This document shows positions 3,773-6,124 of a DNA stretch of 6,124 bases, in pieces. This DNA comes from an uncultured Acetatifactor sp. Lineage in GTDB: Bacteria; Bacillota; Clostridia; Lachnospirales; Lachnospiraceae. The translations under genes and the position numbers were made by a program. Every line of letters starts with the position of its first letter. Position 1 is the stretch's first letter. The stretch spans positions 1 to 6,124 of the forward strand of contig CAJTKW010000118.1 of the NCBI GenBank assembly GCA_910577035.1, in the 5' to 3' direction. The notes under the pieces are model-generated. The model was not told the origin of the DNA. It saw nothing but the letters and a program-made list of their open reading frames with translations, and searched no databases.

Positions 3773-5944
3773 ATGAGCGTTGATATTTTAAACGGCTTAA
3801 ATAAAGAGCAGCAGGAGGCGGTGACGGCCACGGAGGGGTTTGTGCGGGTGATCGCCGGCGCGGGAACTGGCAAAACCAGGACTTTGACCCACAGATACGC
3901 TTACCTGATCCAGGAGCTGGGTATATCGCCTTCCAACATATTGTGTATTACCTTTACCAACAAGGCGGCAAATGAGATGAAGCGGCGGATCAAGGCCATG
4001 CTGGGAGAGGAGTTTGACACCTCCTTTGTGGCAACCCTCCATGCTTTCTGTACCAGGGTGCTGCGGGAAGAGATTTTCCGGCTTTTCTATCCGGAAAATT
4101 TCATTGTCCTGGACAATATTGACCAGAAGAAAATCCTGGAGGAAGTATATGACGAAATGGGGGTGAAAATGGACACCGCCAGCTTCAAGTTTATGATAGA
4201 CCAGATCCGGTATTATAAGAATCTTCTCACTTATGTGGAATATCTGTCGGATCCTGATTTTGACTATTCCACCCTCACCGCCGATAAGAAGACTGACGAG
4301 ATCATTTTCCGTTATATCAGGAAGCAGCGCAAATATTTCGGGCTGGACTTTTTTGATTTGATTAATTTCACCATTTATCTGTTCGGCAAATATCCGGAGG
4401 TGCTTTTAAAATGGCAGAAGCGCCTCTGTTACATTATGGTGGACGAGTTCCAGGACATTACCGTCAAGGAATTCAAACTGATCCGCCGCCTGTCGGAGGT
4501 AAACCGGAATCTGTTTGTGGTGGGAGACCCCGATCAGAATATTTATGAATGGCGTGGCTCCAACATGAGCGTGCTTGTGGATTTTGAAGGCTGGCTGAAC
4601 AACGAATGCTTTGAAAACCAATATGGATTTACGGCCCGGGATGTAGTGCTGAATGAGAATTACCGCTCCACAAAGCAAATTCTGGATGTAGCCAATTCCC
4701 TGATCGCAAAGAATGACAACCGTGTCAGGAAAGAGCTTTTTACCACCACTGCCCAGGGCGGCAAGGTACAGTATTTCCACGGGAAAAGCGACAAGGAAGA
4801 GATGAAATATATCTGTGACAGCATCAAGGCCCATAAGGAAAACGGCTTAAGCTATGCTGATTGTGCCGTGCTTTACCGGTCCAATTACGTGTCCCGCTTT
4901 GTGGAGCAGGGACTGCTGTCGGAGAACATTCCCTATACGGTGTATGGCGGGGTGGGCTTTTACGAGCGGGCGGAGATTAAGGACGTCCTTTCTTACATGC
5001 GGCTGGTGGACAATCCGGAGGACGATCTGTCCTTCAAGCGCGTTATCAATACGCCCAGGCGGAAAATCGGCAAGATCAAGATGGGGTTCCTGCAGGCTTA
5101 CGCCGAAGAAAACGGCACTTCCCTTTACGGCGCCCTGAAGGCTCTCTGCCGCCAGGAAAGCATGAAGGGGTGCAAGGGGGCAGAGTTTGTGGAAACCATT
5201 GAGAAGCTGCGGCTGGCTGCCGACAGTCTGCCTGTGTCGGAGCTTCTGCAAATGCTGATGAAGGATACGGGATATGAGCTGTATCTGCGGGAGAGCGGCG
5301 ATATTGAGCGGCTGGACAATGTGACGGAGCTGCTGCGGGGCGTTGTTACCCAGGAGAACGAGTTCGGGGAAATGCTGACGCTGACAGTGTTCCTGCAGGG
5401 TATTACCCTCCTTCGGGACAGCGATGCGGAGGACAAAAGCGACTGCGTAAAGCTGATGACCATCCATACGGCCAAGGGGCTGGAGTTTGACAAGGTGTTC
5501 CTGGTGGGACTTACCGAGGGAGTTTTCCCTTCGGCAAGGAGCCTGGAGGAGAGGAAGACCGATGCCCTGGAAGAGGAACGCCGCCTTTGCTTTGTGGCTG
5601 TTACAAGAGCAAGAAAGGAACTGTACCTTACCGAAAGCGAAGGATTTGGGGTCAAGGGTTATTCCAAGGCGCCTTCCCGGTTCGTGTTTGACATTGACGA
5701 GGGGCTGCTGGAGGTCATCGGCAATATTCCCCCAGAGCTTAAGGCGGAATCCGTATGCCAGGTCAGGGAGTTTGACAAGCGGGTGCCGGTGGTCTACAAG
5801 GCCGGGGACCAGGTGCGGCACAAGGTATTTGGCGAGGGTATCATTGAAAATGTGGATGAGGCCAACAGAACGTATTACATCCGCTTTGTCAACGGGATCA
5901 AGCCCATCAGCTTCGGATACGCAGGGCTGGCGCATATCTTTTAA
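3773..5944 (+). CDS. UvrD/Rep/PcrA-type superfamily 1 DNA helicase
   Basis: This 723-residue protein is a complete SF1A (3'-5' type) ATP-dependent DNA helicase. Motifs appear in order: Q motif LNKEQQEAV (9-17), Walker A GAGTGKT with Lys34, Ia ITFTNKAANEMKRR (59-72), Ib TLHAFC (88-93), II VDEFQD with Asp224-Glu225, III GDPDQNIYEWRGS (251-263), IV LNENYRST with Arg298, the 2B-type YGGVGFYERAEIKD (391-404), V TIHTAKGLEFD (563-573) and VI CFVAVTRARKELYLT (606-620) with Arg612. The C-terminus (about 676-720, AGDQVRHKVFGEGIIENV) matches the Tudor-like end of PcrA/UvrD, which in characterised enzymes contacts RNA polymerase. Likely roles are DNA repair, removal of proteins from DNA and conflict resolution between replication and transcription. 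It differs from textbook PcrA in motif II (DEFQDIT rather than DEYQDTN) and motif III (PDQNIYEW rather than ADQSIYRW), so it may be a paralogue rather than the essential PcrA; I give no symbol. No nuclease domain is fused to it. It has its own promoter. Confidence 0.96.
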   Translation: MSVDILNGLNKEQQEAVTATEGFVRVIAGAGTGKTRTLTHRYAYLIQELGISPSNILCITFTNKAANEMKRRIKAMLGEEFDTSFVATLHAFCTRVLREEIFRLFYPENFIVLDNIDQKKILEEVYDEMGVKMDTASFKFMIDQIRYYKNLLTYVEYLSDPDFDYSTLTADKKTDEIIFRYIRKQRKYFGLDFFDLINFTIYLFGKYPEVLLKWQKRLCYIMVDEFQDITVKEFKLIRRLSEVNRNLFVVGDPDQNIYEWRGSNMSVLVDFEGWLNNECFENQYGFTARDVVLNENYRSTKQILDVANSLIAKNDNRVRKELFTTTAQGGKVQYFHGKSDKEEMKYICDSIKAHKENGLSYADCAVLYRSNYVSRFVEQGLLSENIPYTVYGGVGFYERAEIKDVLSYMRLVDNPEDDLSFKRVINTPRRKIGKIKMGFLQAYAEENGTSLYGALKALCRQESMKGCKGAEFVETIEKLRLAADSLPVSELLQMLMKDTGYELYLRESGDIERLDNVTELLRGVVTQENEFGEMLTLTVFLQGITLLRDSDAEDKSDCVKLMTIHTAKGLEFDKVFLVGLTEGVFPSARSLEERKTDALEEERRLCFVAVTRARKELYLTESEGFGVKGYSKAPSRFVFDIDEGLLEVIGNIPPELKAESVCQVREFDKRVPVVYKAGDQVRHKVFGEGIIENVDEANRTYYIRFVNGIKPISFGYAGLAHIF

Positions 5945-5991
5945 GGAGATCGGATCGGGGTGCGCTTCGGAACTTTGGCAGGGTGTTCGTA

Positions 5992-6024
5992 CCGATTCCC
6001 GGAGCCGCCGTGCTTCTGAATCGG
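5992..6024 (+). repeat. Hairpin downstream of the helicase gene
   Basis: CCGATTC (5992-5998) pairs with GAATCGG (6018-6024), and inside it GGAGC (6001-6005) pairs with GCTTC (6012-6016, one G-U) around a 6-nt loop. About 12 pairs form with a small internal loop. No T-run follows, so it is not a classical terminator. It could stabilise the 3' end of the helicase message or lie in the leader of whatever follows. The remainder of 5945-6049 shows no gene. Confidence 0.33.
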
Positions 6025-6049
6025 GGATGTGATAAAGAGGGAGGAATCA

Positions 6050-6076
6050 ATGTACACTGTATTGAAATTTAGGTAA
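6050..6076 (+). CDS. 8-codon ORF behind a very strong ribosome binding site
   Basis: AGAGGGAGGA (6036-6045) contains a near-perfect ribosome binding site 5 nt before ATG 6050, yet the frame closes after MYTVLKFR at TAA 6074-6076. The other two frames also close within about 25 bases of the ATG. It may be a leader peptide for a gene beyond the window, the broken start of a lost gene, or chance. No amino-acid run typical of an attenuator is present. Confidence 0.2.
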   Translation: MYTVLKFR

Positions 6077-6098
6077 TTGTTAAATGCATTGCTTTGTA

Positions 6099-6120
6099 AT
6101 GGAACGGCACAGCCGTCCAT
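6099..6120 (+). repeat. Hairpin at the right edge of the window
   Basis: ATGG plus ACGGC (6099-6108, with a bulged A at 6103) pairs with GCCGTCCAT (6112-6120) around an ACA loop, giving nine pairs. The sequence ends four bases later, so a following T-run or gene cannot be judged. It lies just after the 8-codon ORF, where an attenuator or terminator hairpin would be expected. Confidence 0.33.
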
Positions 6121-6124
6121 AGGT

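Noticed and set aside
4847..5935. Long reverse-strand open frame of 362 codons inside the helicase gene
   Set aside because: The + strand encodes a complete helicase with every motif in order; the reverse frame shows no family features and is a composition effect.
3773..5944. Helicase as part of a defence or AddAB-type helicase-nuclease system
   Set aside because: There is no nuclease domain in the protein and no partner nuclease or defence gene nearby; it looks like a housekeeping-type SF1A helicase.

Overview
The window looks like chromosome from a spore-forming or related Clostridia (Lachnospiraceae-like) bacterium. The evidence is roughly balanced base composition, strong GGAGG-type ribosome binding sites before almost every gene, Gram-positive style -35/-10 promoters, and protein families I recognise as typical of that group. 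The species cannot be named from the sequence. All supported genes lie on the + strand, and I see no tRNA, rRNA, CRISPR array, transposase or prophage gene.

Layout. Bases 1-112 hold at most one tiny TTG-start ORF. An extended -10 promoter (TGATATAAT, 110-118) should drive a cluster of three genes: an HD-domain hydrolase (219-845), a peptidase E (S51)-like protein (940-1698) and a very compact pyroglutamyl-peptidase (C15)-like protein (1731-2198). A possible 26-codon leader ORF (142-222) sits in the 5' leader and ends in an ATGA overlap with the HD gene start. No convincing terminator separates the three genes. A ferritin-like diiron protein follows (2306-2848), behind a promoter candidate that also resembles a sporulation sigma site. 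Its end is marked by a 12-bp perfect inverted repeat enclosing alternative GC-rich hairpins (2859-2953, with T5 at 2957-2961). Next come a six-helix membrane protein with its own promoter (3106-3672) and a UvrD/PcrA-type DNA helicase with its own promoter and a C-terminal Tudor-like domain (3773-5944). The last 180 bases contain two hairpins and an 8-codon ORF behind a very strong ribosome binding site.

How the genes may relate. The S51 and C15 families act on N-terminal residues that ordinary aminopeptidases handle badly (N-terminal Asp and pyroglutamate), so their pairing suggests a small peptide-processing unit; the HD protein's substrate is unknown. The ferritin-like, membrane and helicase genes appear to be separate transcription units and look like ordinary chromosomal neighbours.

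I did not find a clear new defence or mobile system. The parts most worth a second look are the structured element at 2859-2961, the coupled leader ORF at 142-222, and the compact C15-like enzyme beside the S51-like enzyme.
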